Positions 21,907-33,673 of a DNA stretch of 64,000 nucleotides are shown here, piece by piece; the first letter of the stretch is position 1; the number at the start of each line of letters is the position of its first letter. This DNA comes from Tausonia pullulans (Eukaryota; Basidiomycota; Tremellomycetes; Cystofilobasidiales; Mrakiaceae): positions 1,364,001-1,428,000 of the forward strand of contig OX637623.1 of assembly GCA_951802195.1 (NCBI GenBank). The letters are read 5' to 3'. The position numbers and the translations under genes were made by a program. The notes under the pieces were generated by a model. It had not been told where the DNA came from. It was given only the letters and a program-made list of their open reading frames with translations, and did not search any database.

Positions 21907-24327
21907 CTAAGGATAGTAGAGTTCCGACGTGTCCGAATGGAAGCCGAGCGCCGCCCGCTGGTTGATGATCCATCCCTATCGAGACAAAACGTATTGGATC
22001 AGTAAGCGTTCAAGCATGCATGCGTCCCATAGGACTGGCTCACAGGTATACTGCTCCTCAGCGAGGCGCTGAAGAAGCCCCCTCTCGCAAGCACGACCTG
22101 CTCGACCTCACTCCAGACGTCGCCAAACAAGTCTGGCCAGCCGAGCGTTCTTTGCAGCTCAAGCGAGATGAAGTCCTTCGAGAGCACACCGCCAGCAGCG
22201 CGGATGAGATCGAGGTGGGCAGGGTCCTCCTCGTCCGTCGCGATGAAAAAGGGGTCGGAATCTTGGGGGAGATCCGAGGCGGTAAGACCAAACTCGGTTG
22301 CGCGGTCGCGGAGAAGCCGGCGGGCATCGCGGAGGCGGTTCTTGACGCCGTTGAGGTGTTCCTCGAAGGATTTGGGCGCCCATCCGAGAATGGGCGAGGT
22401 AAAGTCCCCTCGGCGCATGTGTGCCCCTAGATCTGTGAGTGCAAGAGCAGGTCAATAAACCAGATGGAAACGTCAAGCCGAGTTCACTCACAGACCCGGC
22501 CGCCACACCGCTCTCGCAATGAACGAACAATCTGCTCGGCGGCTTCGATGACGCAGTCGTTGGGGCGGACGTGATGGATGGCTTTGCGCCTAAACTCTGA
22601 GCGAGCGGCGGTGCTGGAGAAGCCCATGAATGCGGGAGCACGAATGTCGTGGATTTCGCCGGCGACGAAGAGGATGTCGTCCTCGATGGCTGCAGGATAA
22701 ATTCCCGTGGTCAGGCCGGATCAATTTCGGACAGACAAGACGGATTGGGGCGAACCATGATAGTCGTCCCACCAGCCCCGAGCCTCGACCAGCTCGACGA
22801 CCTGGTCCTCAACCCTCGCGACGGCTTTGGCCTTCAGGCGAAAGAGAGAAGAGACATGTCAGCTTTCAGCGTTCTCCTAATTGGCAGTATGACAGGATCA
22901 CGCACCATGTTTGCCCCGTCCCTAAAAAGGAAAAGCGTACAATCAGCCTCTTGAATTGGCTTTCACACGAAGAATGGAGCGACTCACGGAGCTCGGAAAG
23001 TAAATCGCATTATCCACCCAATCTCGGCGAGTCTGCGCTCAAGCTCTTTTGGGTCTCCATGCTGAACACCCATGATCTGCATCGCATCTCCATCGGAGAC
23101 TGGTAGCGCAAGTGGGCGAGCGTTAGACTCCACCGCAGACACGCGTTCATGCGCGCCAAAACTCACCATGGCCATCCGATTGTCGAACTGCGATAAGGCG
23201 TTGCGTGAGAGCCCTGGCTTCATCCTCGCTTGCCTCCCAGCCATGAGCTCCGGGGGGGAGGTGAGGGTGACCACCTCCATGCTGCTTCTTCCCCTTGGAT
23301 GGCGGCAGTCTGTCCATCCGGATGATCCTCGGCAGCTTGCCCGAATCTGGCTTGGTGTCGTACTCTTCATTTGGGATGATATGCACGCTGGCCTTGCTCC
23401 GGAGAAGACGCGCGCCTTCTTCGCGCGTCCTGCGCGCATCGTCTGGCTCCACCCTGTTGGGGTCGAGTTCCGAGTAGTAGCCGGCCCCGAGGACGGAGAA
23501 TCCGTCAGCGCGCTCGAGCGACGCAGGGAGGCCGAGTCGGGCATAAAGTTCTGAGGTGGTGATGATGGGGACACCCGAGCTCTGGGTGAGATGGGTGACG
23601 TTGACCATGGTTCTGAGGGGGACTTTGTAAACAGTCGCGGACTCGTCGGCCCAGGCGTGCCAGTTGAGCGCCTCCCGTCGATCGACCACTTCGGCGAAGA
23701 CTGCAGGACAGGGCTAGGTCAACGGATACAGCGTTCCAATGGACCGAGACGCAAGGGAACCCACGAGAGCACGAGCTGGGGTCCGATTGGCAGGAACGGA
23801 GGTAGACGAAGGAGGGGATGACCAGTGTCCGGCCGAGGATGCGCGCCTGCAAGTGCGCCGACTCGAGATTGTAACGCATCTGAGAACAAAGTAGCATCAG
23901 TCAAGCCGTATCGAGATGAGCGCAGAGAGAGGAGCCTCACGTTGTTCCATCCTCTGAGGAAAGCGCCAGCAAAAACCACGAAGCGCGTGTCAACTCTAGA
24001 GACAGGGGAGCCGAAAGTGGGAGGGAGGAGGGAGCCTTGGTTCTCTCACAGGTACAACGGCCAGTCCCGGATGAAGTATCGCTCACGGCCTGACTTCCCG
24101 TCAGCCGAGTGGCCATCCTTGGGGAAAGGAGACCAGCTGCCAACATCTCCAAAGTCGTGGAGGCTGTCGCTAGCAGCGCGCGGCGGCGGGTACCGATCGG
24201 GACGCGCACCATGGGCCCATAAGGGGCCAGCGACGAGACTGAGGAGGAGGATGAGGCCGACGCAGGCGAGGAAGGGATTCCGCCTGACGAGGACGAAGAG
24301 GGACCCGGAGCGAGGGCCTGCGGTCAT
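21907..24327 (-). CDS. O-fucosyltransferase-like type II membrane protein
   Basis: The predicted protein starts MTAGPRSGSLFVLVRRNPFL and has a signal anchor (ACVGLILLLSLVAGPLWA, about residues 20-38) and a short stem. It continues RYFIRDWPLYL, NVRYNLESAHLQARILGRTL and VIPSFVYLRS, the family's first conserved block. Later come the substrate-binding motif LGAHMRRGDF (HxRRGDF-like), PFFIATDEEDPAHLDLIRAA, LGWPDLFGDVWSEVEQVVLA and the C-terminal GWIINQRAALGF. The RGDF Arg and the FIATDE block are typical of GDP-fucose-dependent O-fucosyltransferases, so a Golgi or ER luminal location is inferred. A charged insert between the blocks (around 23200-23500) is rich in Lys/Arg and Pro. Whether it uses GDP-fucose or has diverged is unknown. 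Introns interrupt the gene at least five times. Confidence 0.75.
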
Positions 24328-25098
24328 GTCGATGGTTGAGCTAGCAAAGGGGAGCGAGGAGACGAGGAGGGATCAATCTTCTTCGACCCTCCCTCCCTTG
24401 CTTGCCCCTGCCCTAGCGTGCTCGCTCGCTGGCTGGCTCGCGTTGGCCCCATTTAGCGGCGGCCTCGCCCTGGGGGCGTGACAATCTGGGTGACGGACGG
24501 GGTGGCTGCCTGCCTGGCAGCCTGCACTTCGGCGTCGCTCTTCGTCGGTTTGAGAATCCGTAACTTGCCAACATTAAGCCGACGTCGTGCTCAGCGATGG
24601 TCGTCCTCGTCGTTGCGACTCCGGAAAGGAGCCGCGGGTGTGTGTGAAGCAGAGCTTCCAAGCCGCTTCCAAGCCGGCCCGGCTCGAAAGGCCGCATTCC
24701 GCGGTCAACGCGGCGACATAGCGTATGCAGTTGGGGCGACCGCTGTATCCTCGTCTTGCATGTGTCGATGTGGCCGAGCTGTGGAACTCCAGTGAGGTTC
24801 CCTTCATTGGCTGCGGCCTGGACCCTGGATCTCACCATCTCGGCTCCGGGAGGAGGCAAAAAGGCAAAAAGCGCTCAGTGATCTGCATACAGATGCCCTC
24901 GCTCGACCCTCGTGGTAAGGGCGCGACCTGTCGCTCGAGCAAGCCAGTCGGGGAAGCGCGGGGAAGATGGACCCAAGACAGGGTCATGCGTCATTCCGCG
25001 GTTGCTGGGACAGGAGGGAGAGCCGACCCAGAAGACAGCTCTGCCTCCTCACACCGACCACCAGCTGGGTCCATTCTCGTCACCCACCCTCCCCCTAG
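24328..25098. other. divergent upstream region between the O-fucosyltransferase-like and Mug190-like genes
   Basis: This stretch has 771 bases between two start codons that point away from each other. It has GGCT runs (24425-24440) and CT-rich leaders near the Mug190-like start. No TATA box stands out and no gene is seen. Confidence 0.5.
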
Positions 25099-28000
25099 AT
25101 GGCTTCAACCCACCAGGCCCCCGCAGATCTCGCCGCGACCCCCGGCGAGGGCGGCCTGAGCCAGCAGCAGGGAAAGAACAAGACTGAGCATCACTTTGGG
25201 CGAGGCTTCTCAGACAACGTTTGTCGGCCCTAGCTCTCCTTTTCCCAGGAGCAGCCAGATTATAAGCTTACCAAGTCTCCAACTTGCTCTCTCGCAGACC
25301 CCCATCCCAACCATCCAGACGTATCTCGTCGATAAGGCTCGTGAGCACAAGAGCCGACGGACTGCTGAGGAGGCTGAGGACGGATACGAGTTCGACCCGG
25401 ACGACACCGTCGACAACTTCGAGCCCGCGGAGGAGGAAGAGGAGGAGATCCAGAAGCAGGCGAAAGAGAAGGACGAGATCATGAAACGTATGGGTGACGA
25501 CGAGCAGAAGCCGACAGACCGGGTGAGTCCATCGTGGTCTTTGAGCGAAGGCCCTAGCCTAGCTATCTGCCTTGGTCGCGTGGGCTCATCGGGAGGTGAT
25601 TCCTCGCTGTGAAATGAGGGAGGGCTTTTCTGTTCAAGTTTCTTTCGGATAGCTTGCGAGCTGCAGAATACAAGGAGGAGCGGGGGGTTTCCAGAGAGCT
25701 CGCGACAAGGTGTAGCGCGCCAACTGGTCGAGTGTCTATACGCCGTGTGTTCACTGATTATTCTGTCGCTGATCACTGCTTCCGCATTATCTGGCTCACT
25801 AGGTCAAGAAGCGTAAAGGCCACCGGAGAGCTCACGATCCGACAACAGGGCAACCAGTGCTGATCAAGGATGCCATAGCCAAAGGTGTGCTCGCTCATTG
25901 ACCTGTCGTCCCCCCTAGCAAAGTCTTGACTGTACCCTTCGTAATCTCCACCAGATTACCCGGGTCCAAACAGCTATGCTTCGCTACAGCCCGCGCCAGA
26001 GGAGCGGGCCGTACATCCGTCTCGCATCTCGCCCTCGCCTGCCGGCCGGACCAACATCTCGCTTCAGCCTTACCCTCCGCCTGCGCCCGTCGAGCTCCAA
26101 CCAATCCTCGCTTACCTTGATCGACTTGGCTACCTGTCCATAGCCGGGACCTTCCTCCTCTGGATTTTCTTTGCGTAGGCCCACTTTATTTCTTCGAAGA
26201 GCGCGGAGCTGTGTAGCTCATCTCCTTTTCTCAGTTTTGGCGGCGGATGGTGGAAGTTCATTTGGTGCTCAACTCTCCTTGGTGCGCTTGGAACGGCCGA
26301 GGCTGCGCTGGCATGGGGCGCGACCCGCAAGCTCGAGAAGCAGGTTGACCAGGTTCGGCTCAATATGCATCGTGAGCGAGGGGAGACTTTTAGCCCGCCG
26401 TTCCCCGAGAGCGCAGAGTGGCTCAACGCGCTGCTATCCTGCGTCTGGGGGCTCATGAATCCGGATCTCTTCCTGTCAACTGGTCCGTCTCCCAGCCCTC
26501 ATCTTTCTGTCACCGGAGCTCTCCCAGGTGCTGACCTGAGTACGCGCCGTTCAAAGTGGACATGGTGGAGGGTAAGCGAGCTGTTCGATGCGGCGTTCGG
26601 ATCTATCACTTCTCGTTGACTCTTGTCCGCCTTTATCTCAAGATATTATGCAAGCATCACTCCCTAGCTTTGTCGATGCCGTTCGTATCAGTGATATAGG
26701 CCAAGGCACGAATCATCTCCGTGTTCTCTCGATCCGAGGATTGCCAGACAAACCGGGAGACAAGAAGTTAGTAGCGTTAATTATCTGGGCAGCATCACCT
26801 CGACGCTCTCTGAACTCATCGTGACCAGATACCCTCGGAAGGACTGGATCGACCAGGGTCGCCCGCCTCCCAAGAACCCGAACGAATACCGTGCGTTCAG
26901 ACTTGCTGGCCGCCGTCTTTTGCGACTCAGACTGAAGGGTTTCTTGGGACCGCCTTAGAATACGACCAGACCGGCTCGTGCGTGCATGGACGCTTGTAAT
27001 ACCTGAATGTGGCCTGAAATCTGACAGCGGGAGTCTCAGATATACCAACCTCGAGGTCGCTTTCGCCTACTCGGCGCTTCCGGGCAACGAAAACAAGCTA
27101 AGTATGTCGCAAGCTAAGGAGCTTTCATGGACTCACTCTCTCGACCCTGACAATATCGTTGATCGGATTACAGTGGCTAGAAACATTCATCTGCTCATCG
27201 AATTCTTCGTTGGTGGGTCTCACTCACAGCTGCCCGTTTGTTCGTCTTCCGAATAGTACTGAAGCCTTTTCTTCTATAGGGTTCTTTGGCTGGTTCAATA
27301 TCCCCATTCCCGTCTGGGTCCAAGTCGAGAGCGTTGTCGGAACTGCTCGGCTTCGCGTGCAGATCATTCCCGACCCGCCGTTCATTCGCACTGTCCAGAT
27401 GTCTCTTGTGAGTGAGCACGACTGTCAATTGGCGTGGCATGCCCTTGACAATTGTAATACATCACAGATGGGTGTCCCCGCTGTAGAGATCAGTGTCACG
27501 CCAATGGCACGAGCTCTGCCGAATATCCTCGACCTGCCCCTCCTTTCCCGCTTCGTCAGACTTTCAATCGCCGCAGGAGTCAGTCGTCCCTTCCGACTGA
27601 TGTGCTCCCAATAACGTCGGCTGGTTGACCTTGAAACCATCCCCTCATCGCAGATGGCGGAGTTTGTCGCGCCGAAGTGTTAGTCTTGTGGTTTTTGACG
27701 CTTGTAGCGAACGCTGAGCTGATCAGCCCTTCTCCTCATAAGCTTTGACCATCAATGTTCAGGACCTTCTGAGTGATGCCGAGATTGGCGGTCAGCATCT
27801 TTGCTTCCAGTACAACGCTTGTCTCGGTCTCTGATCGATTCTTCGAGTGCAGATATTCACACCGTCGGTGTCTTTATCGTCACAATCCATTACGGAGATA
27901 ATCTCAGCGTACAAGATCGAAGTGGTCGGTCTTCTCTCCATACCAGATGGGGAGCCGGCACTAACGTTGTACTCCTGACATTAACAGGCAGCAGCGACCC

Positions 28001-31000
28001 TTACATCGTGTGAGCCCTCCTTTTCTTTCCTTGATGCCAAATTCCGCATCTTGCAAGTGGCTGATATCCGCCTCTCCGATGACACAGACTCGCTTTTGCT
28101 AAGTTCGGCAAGCCTCAGTACTCGACCCGAATTATTCTTCAAGATCTCAATCCCGTGTTCGAGGAGGCGAGCCCTGTCTCGACGAGAAGATCATCGATCA
28201 AACAAGCGCCTGATCACACTCTACTTCTACTCAGACATGCGCATTGCTCTTGTCGCATGATGACGTCCAAGAAGACGAGGAGCTGAGTCTGATGCTGGTC
28301 AGTACGCCAATCAAGCTCCAAGTGTCTGCAGTCGATCTGACAGCGATAAACATTTCCAGTGGGACTCGGACAGTGAGGATGTTGTCAGAGAGACTCCGAT
28401 GAGGGTTGCAGACACTGACGAAGCCGTAATCAGAATACACCTCGGACGACTTGATTGGGCGTGGTGAGTTTTATCCTCGTGATAGGCTTTTTCTGTCGCA
28501 CTCCAATCCATTGACCGACGGCGCGTGAGCAATCCAGTCCAGATCCCAGTCAAGGAGCTTATGCAGGAGCCCAATGTCATGCGGCGTCGGACGGATGACC
28601 TCAAAGGCTTCGAAGGTATGTCATCCCGGTCTTTTCTAACCTTCAGGATATGAGCATTTATCTAAGCCACCACCCAAGAAGATGCGGACAGCATGCAGGG
28701 CAAGGTCAATGTTCCTCACAAGCTGTGCCCCGCAGAGGAAGAAATTCTAACGTTCCAGAGGTCCCACCGCAGCTTCATTGGTCGGTGGGATACTATGAGA
28801 AGGTTCCACCGGAGAAAGAGCTCGAAATCCCGGAGGACCACTCGAATAAAACGCTCTCAAAGGTTTCCATTCTCATCGCTGCAAGCAGAAATGTCTCTTC
28901 TTGCACTTCTGACGACTATGACTTTCCTCTCGTTGGACAGACTCTTCCGGAGATGGAGATGCGACCCGGAGACCAGGCGCCCAACCCAGCAGCAAAGGAT
29001 GGCCCTCCTCCTCCGCCGAACCTACTTCGCACGCCGCCCAACCCGGCATTCCTCTCGGGCATCCTCTCGATTTATGTCCACCAGATCAATAACCTCGAGC
29101 GCGCCAACTTGAAGGGCACATCGGGCCGGCAGCGAGAGTCCCAAACAGGCCAAACTACAGATGTGGGTCAAGTCGAAATACGGTTATTTACCGGGCAAAG
29201 CTGACATGAAACGAGTGAACAGAAGCCAGACGAAACGTCTTCCAACCTCCCGAGCTCATTCTGCGAGGCAAGGAAGCATATTAAGTCTGGTTCATCCAGG
29301 AGCGAGCAACTCGCTGACGCCCTTCCTGGCATTTTCAGGTCATTGTTAATGATGACTTGGTCTACAAGACGCGCATCAAGCAGTTCAGCTCAATGCCTAT
29401 CTTCCAGGCCGGAACAGAGCTCTTCATTCGGTGCATTACAGTGGCCTAGCTGTTGGGTAGAATCGTCCCGTCAATCATCTACTGACCCTAAGCCGAGGAT
29501 TACAGCAACTGGCAGTCGACTGTTGGTGAGTACAAAGTCTTATTTCGTTCCCATTTCCTGTTCTTGTTTGACGGCCTCTCTCACCGGACCAGTTCGCATT
29601 GTTGTCCGCGACTCTGCCTTGCGCGAGAAGGATCCTGTCCTCGGCGTCATTGAGATCCACCTCAATGACATTTTTCAAACTGCAAGCGAGGTGACCCGCA
29701 AATACCCTGTATGTCTGATCGCATCGCTTTCACCTTTGCGAACATTGAATCCTGAGTCCTTCACCAAGCTCGAAAAAGGAATCGGCTACGGCAAGGCCAA
29801 GATCAGTCTCCTTTTTCAGCCTGTCAAGCTTCAACTCCCTCCCAACATGCAGGGATGGGACACAGGGACCGTCGAGCTCAGTTCGTTTCTTTCTTGTTTT
29901 GTACCCTCCGATATCCCTGAAACCCCTTCTCCTTGTCGCTCTCTCCAGCCGCGCCCGTCGAGGTCCGCATTTCCTCCTCACACACCTCGCTCGCATCCAA
30001 CTTGAAGTCCCTACGTTTATCCACCACGGACTCAATCGAGAAGCTTCCCGCAAAACTGGCTTCCCATGGCGAGGACGGCTCACTTCGGTGGGACCTGGAG
30101 GAGAAATGTCTCAGGCTGCCCGTCTACAGCCGGATGCAATCTCGATTGACGTTTGAGCTCATGGGGAGCTCCCTCGGGGGAGGCAAACTGAAGGCCATCG
30201 CGGTGGTGTGGCTTCAGGAGCTCGTCGATGTGAGTTCAAGACCGCGGCTCGTCAGGCAAGCCTCGACTAGTTTCCGCTGAACTCGAGCCTGGTCGAGCAG
30301 GACGAGGAGCGACTCGTGACGATCCCGATCCTCGTTGGCGACAACTTAGAGCAGCTAAGACAGAACGTCAGTACTCTCTCGATGTCCCTCCGAGCTTCCT
30401 CTGAATTACAGCCAACCGTATTTTGACAGTACCTCAATGAGTTCACCCGCTCAACGCACAAATATGAAATTGCCGGCTTCCTCACGACGCGGGTCAAGGT
30501 CTGATCCACCTCGAGACCTCGCCCTCATCTCAGGCAAACACTGAACACCTGCGATTTCACCAAAGCTCAATCCGGGGCTTGATGAAGATCACGAATCGCA
30601 CGCAGAGACATCCGCGCGCCGGCACGCTTTCGAGGCCTTGTGAGTTCCTGTATCAGGCGTGACCCCAGTGGAGGCTTGCTTGACGCTCGCTTGGCGACTG
30701 GCATACTAATCTCTGGGTGGCGGATTGCAGCGATCTCGCTCATGGTGTGGCCGAGCTCTCGAAAAAGAACGCGCATGTCATGGACGACGGAGTCATCGAC
30801 AAGGTGCGCGGAAACCCATGCCTCTCTTCTTTCTTTGGTTGATCTGACCTAGGAAGAACTCCAGGAGGAAGCTCGGAATCTTAAAAAGGCTGAGCACCGG
30901 CAGAATGCTCATCGGCATCGCGGAGTGTAAGCCGGATGCTCATAAAGCACCCACTCCTTGTCACACGAGCTGATATCGTCGTCGCGGGTGCGCAGGTATG

Positions 31001-31197
31001 AGTTCAAGCCTTACCGCACGCTGGTCTGGATGAAGGATGGTCCGTCACTCCCTCCCTCTCATTTTGTCACCTCGAAAAGAGCTTAGAGCGGTGAATCTAA
31101 ACTCCGATTCTGTTCGTTTCCGACAGGTGTCAAGCGGAGGATCGTTCCAAAGCCCAAGACCAACAAGCGGGATCCTACGGTCAAGACGGAAGCATAA
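25099..31197 (+). CDS. Mug190/tricalbin-like protein: membrane hairpin, SMP domain and C2 domains
   Basis: SMP-C2 proteins tether the ER to other membranes and move lipids between them. Start MASTHQAPADLAATPGEG; donor after SDN. An acidic segment (DNFEPAEEEEEEIQKQAK) leads to HDPTTGQPVLIKDAIAK. A hydrophobic hairpin follows (YLSIAGTFLLWIFFAFGGGW, then LLGALGTAEAALAWG), likely the ER anchor. The SMP domain begins ESAEWLNALLSCVWGLMNPD and includes DIMQASLPSFVDAVRISDIG, FNIPIPVWVQVESVVGTARL and LMGVPAVEISVTPMARALPN. The first C2 has FIVTIHYGDNLS, SDPYIVLAFAKFGKPQYSTR and DLNPVFEE. The second has GILSIYVHQINNLERANLKG, DDLVYKTRIKQFSSMPIFQ and SALREKDPVLGVIEIHLNDI. A possible further C2-like region follows at 29940-30500. 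The tail KPKTNKRDPTVKTEA is basic. At least 15 introns are present. Blocks resemble S. pombe Mug190 more than yeast Tcb proteins. This is the longest complete gene here. Confidence 0.87.
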
Positions 31198-31564
31198 AAG
31201 CTGCCGATAAATTGAACAGATCTTGAACGGATATTTGTCTCATTTCTGGGAGAGAGTCAACGCAGTGGAATACGAGCAAAGCGCCTGACAGTCGCTTTTG
31301 AGCTTGCAAGTTGCTCCTCGTTGTGGGTCACCTTGAGTATGAGCTCGACGCCAAGCTCCTGGAAATACTCGAAGGTGACAGCTCGGCCTCTGAGACGCAA
31401 ATGATACAGGTGGCAGTTGTCACTTCACTGCGTTATTGGGCCCGAGGCGTGTTGCCGCACGTGCCTCTGATCGTATCTCGTCGTGCGTCGTTTACTCGAT
31501 TTTGCTTACTCGTTGCCTGTTACCCAATATCGACCTACATCTTTTCGTTCAGTGGGCCGGATCG
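31198..31564. other. intergenic stretch, no gene seen
   Basis: This 367-base gap lies between two plus-strand genes. Open frames starting near 31311 and 31436 run into the next gene but give no signal-anchor-like start; they look like leader sequence. Confidence 0.45.
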
Positions 31565-33460
31565 ATGCCCCCCAAACTATTCTCTCTTGCTCTGGCCTTT
31601 ACTGGAACCTTCATCTGCCTGATTTCGACGTATGGGATCTATCATACTTCCGTGGGCCGCCTGCACCACGCCTGGCCAGATCAAAACCCCGACCATTTCG
31701 CTCCAATGGAGCTGGCCGCCTCTAAGGACGACCGAGGGCGAGCACCTCATCATGCGCCACTGTCGCATGAGCCTTACCACTGGTGCAACAGTGACACTTT
31801 CTGGCTTTGGCCAATCTGCACCACAATCGGCAAGGGGAAGCAGCCGGTCCGTCTATCATTCTTTTTGTCACTCACTTGTTCTCAACATCGTATCTAGTTC
31901 AGTATACGTCCTTTTTCTTGAGATTGAAACCCCCTCTCTCTGCTTCAGAGGTTCGCTTACGTCCAGTAAGTTCTTCTTCCCCCCCCCCCCCTCTTTCCCT
32001 CATTCCCACAATCCTTGCCCATGTTGCGTTTTCCTCACTGCACGTGGACCAGAGCGGCCGCGCCCGAAGTGACAGGCCACAAATACGGCGATCCCCTGAT
32101 GGAGCTCGATAACTCACCCATCTCCATTACCGCTTCGCAGGTATGCGACGACGCCCGAGTACCTCTGTAACTCCCTCATCATCTTCTCGCGGTTACGACG
32201 CTTTGAGACCCGTGCCGAGCTTGCTCTACTGTACCCCCTCGAGTGGGAGTCGGAGGTGAATTTTGCTGCCCCCCGATTGCGCTTGGGACCATCCTCCCCG
32301 TCGGCCTGCCCTGTCCGTCTCTGACCCCGCGGGCCTTGCTATATGTCCAGGACGCGTCTCCGATACCTCGTGTAGTCGCTCTCCTTGAGAAAGCTCGGAC
32401 CCTTGGGGTCAACTTACACCCAATCCACGTCCTTTCTCGCGACGGCCCCGATTCGACATGGAGCGCTTCATTCACAAAGCTGATGCACGCAGGTTTAGTC
32501 GAGTACGATCGTGTGCTTCATCTCGACTCGGATGGGCTCATCATGCAGAACATGGGTGCGCCTTCCTAAATTGCGTTGTATACGCAAGCCAATATAGGAG
32601 CGTTGAATTTCCCTCAATGTCCATCGATCAGACCACCTCTTCTTCAGCCCAGACGCCACTATCGTCCTCCCACGCGCGTATTGGCTCAACGACGCTCCTT
32701 CGGCTATCAAAGAGCTGAAAACCCCTGACTTGTTGGTTCGTGACGACTTTGCCCTCTTCTCATGACCGAACATGTAACTTAATCGACGTATCACTTGAAC
32801 GATTTGCCGTCTTGCATCAGGCCTCGCACATCATGCTCCTGAAACCCTCAACGAAGCTCTTCGAACGTCTGCGCGTCATGATGGAAGGAGAGGAGGCCGA
32901 GCGCGTCTCTGGCTACGACATGGAGCTCATCAATCGGCTAGCGGGTGGAAGTGAGTCCCAATCTCGCAGGCGAGAGGGTCCGGACCCCAAATCTGACGGC
33001 CGTTCTCCTTCGCAGGCGCTCTAATCCTGCCACATCGACGCTATGCCATGCTCTCGGGGGAATTCCGTACCGATGACCACTCGCGCTATCTCTCGGATCA
33101 GCCGGACTCGACGAAGTGGGACGCTAACTTTGAAGTGCGTATCGCGTCAACGAGGCCACCAATGTCACAAGCTGACGATACCGAGTTTCCCACGCCCCTA
33201 GGCCGCTCAAGCATTCTACATACACTTCTCAGATTGGCCACTCCCGTGAATACATAACGCCATCAGATGCTACAGATATTGGACTGATATCCTGACCTGT
33301 GCGCCCTTCTAGTAAGCCGTGGCTGCCGCGAAGCCCGGATTTGATGGAGTCCATCCGTCCGGCCTGCAATACCCACCCCGATGGTTGTGCGGAGCGTGCT
33401 CTCTGGGAGAGCTTATACGCAGAGTACGACAACGAGATGGGGATTGTATGCAACGCTTAA
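31565..33460 (+). CDS. GT8-family glycosyltransferase (glycogenin / Gnt1-like), type II membrane protein
   Basis: The start MPPKLFSLALAFTGTFICLI begins a signal anchor (residues about 5-24), pointing to the Golgi. The catalytic blocks are FAYVQYATTPEYLCNSLIIF, LLEKARTLGVNLHPI, FTKLMHAGLVEYDRVLHLDS and then DGLIMQNM, where DSDG is the metal-binding DxD motif. Later blocks are PRAYWLNDAPSAI, ASHIMLLKPSTKLFERL, GYDMELINRLAGGSALILPH, RYAMLSGEFR and AFYIHFSDWPLPR, matching GT8 proteins of the fungal N-acetylglucosaminyltransferase (Gnt1) and glycogenin-like group. Introns interrupt it at least six times; one contains a run of about 13 C bases at 31980-31992. The end NEMGIVCNA then TAA is taken as read. 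The sugar donor (UDP-GlcNAc, UDP-Glc or UDP-Gal) cannot be decided. Confidence 0.83.
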
Positions 33461-33673
33461 TTGTCAGTTAGAAGTGCACCACTAGTAAATATTCATGACT
33501 TGCTCGTTCAAAAGACCGTTTGCCTGCAAGGGTCTGCGAGCGAAAGTAGTAGTTCGACTACAAACCACTCTTGCCCAACTTGCAGCCGCTTCAAACACAA
33601 AGATCATAAATCAAACAGAAAGCCGTCTGGAATCAAAATATCGTGACGGCTGCAGAAAACTTTCGGAGTATAA
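33461..33673. other. convergent intergenic gap
   Basis: The gap has 213 bases between the GT8 stop and the opposing GH35 stop. It is AT-richer than the flanking genes and contains ATCATAAATCAAACAG near 33602-33617, suitable for 3' end formation. No gene is seen. Confidence 0.45.
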
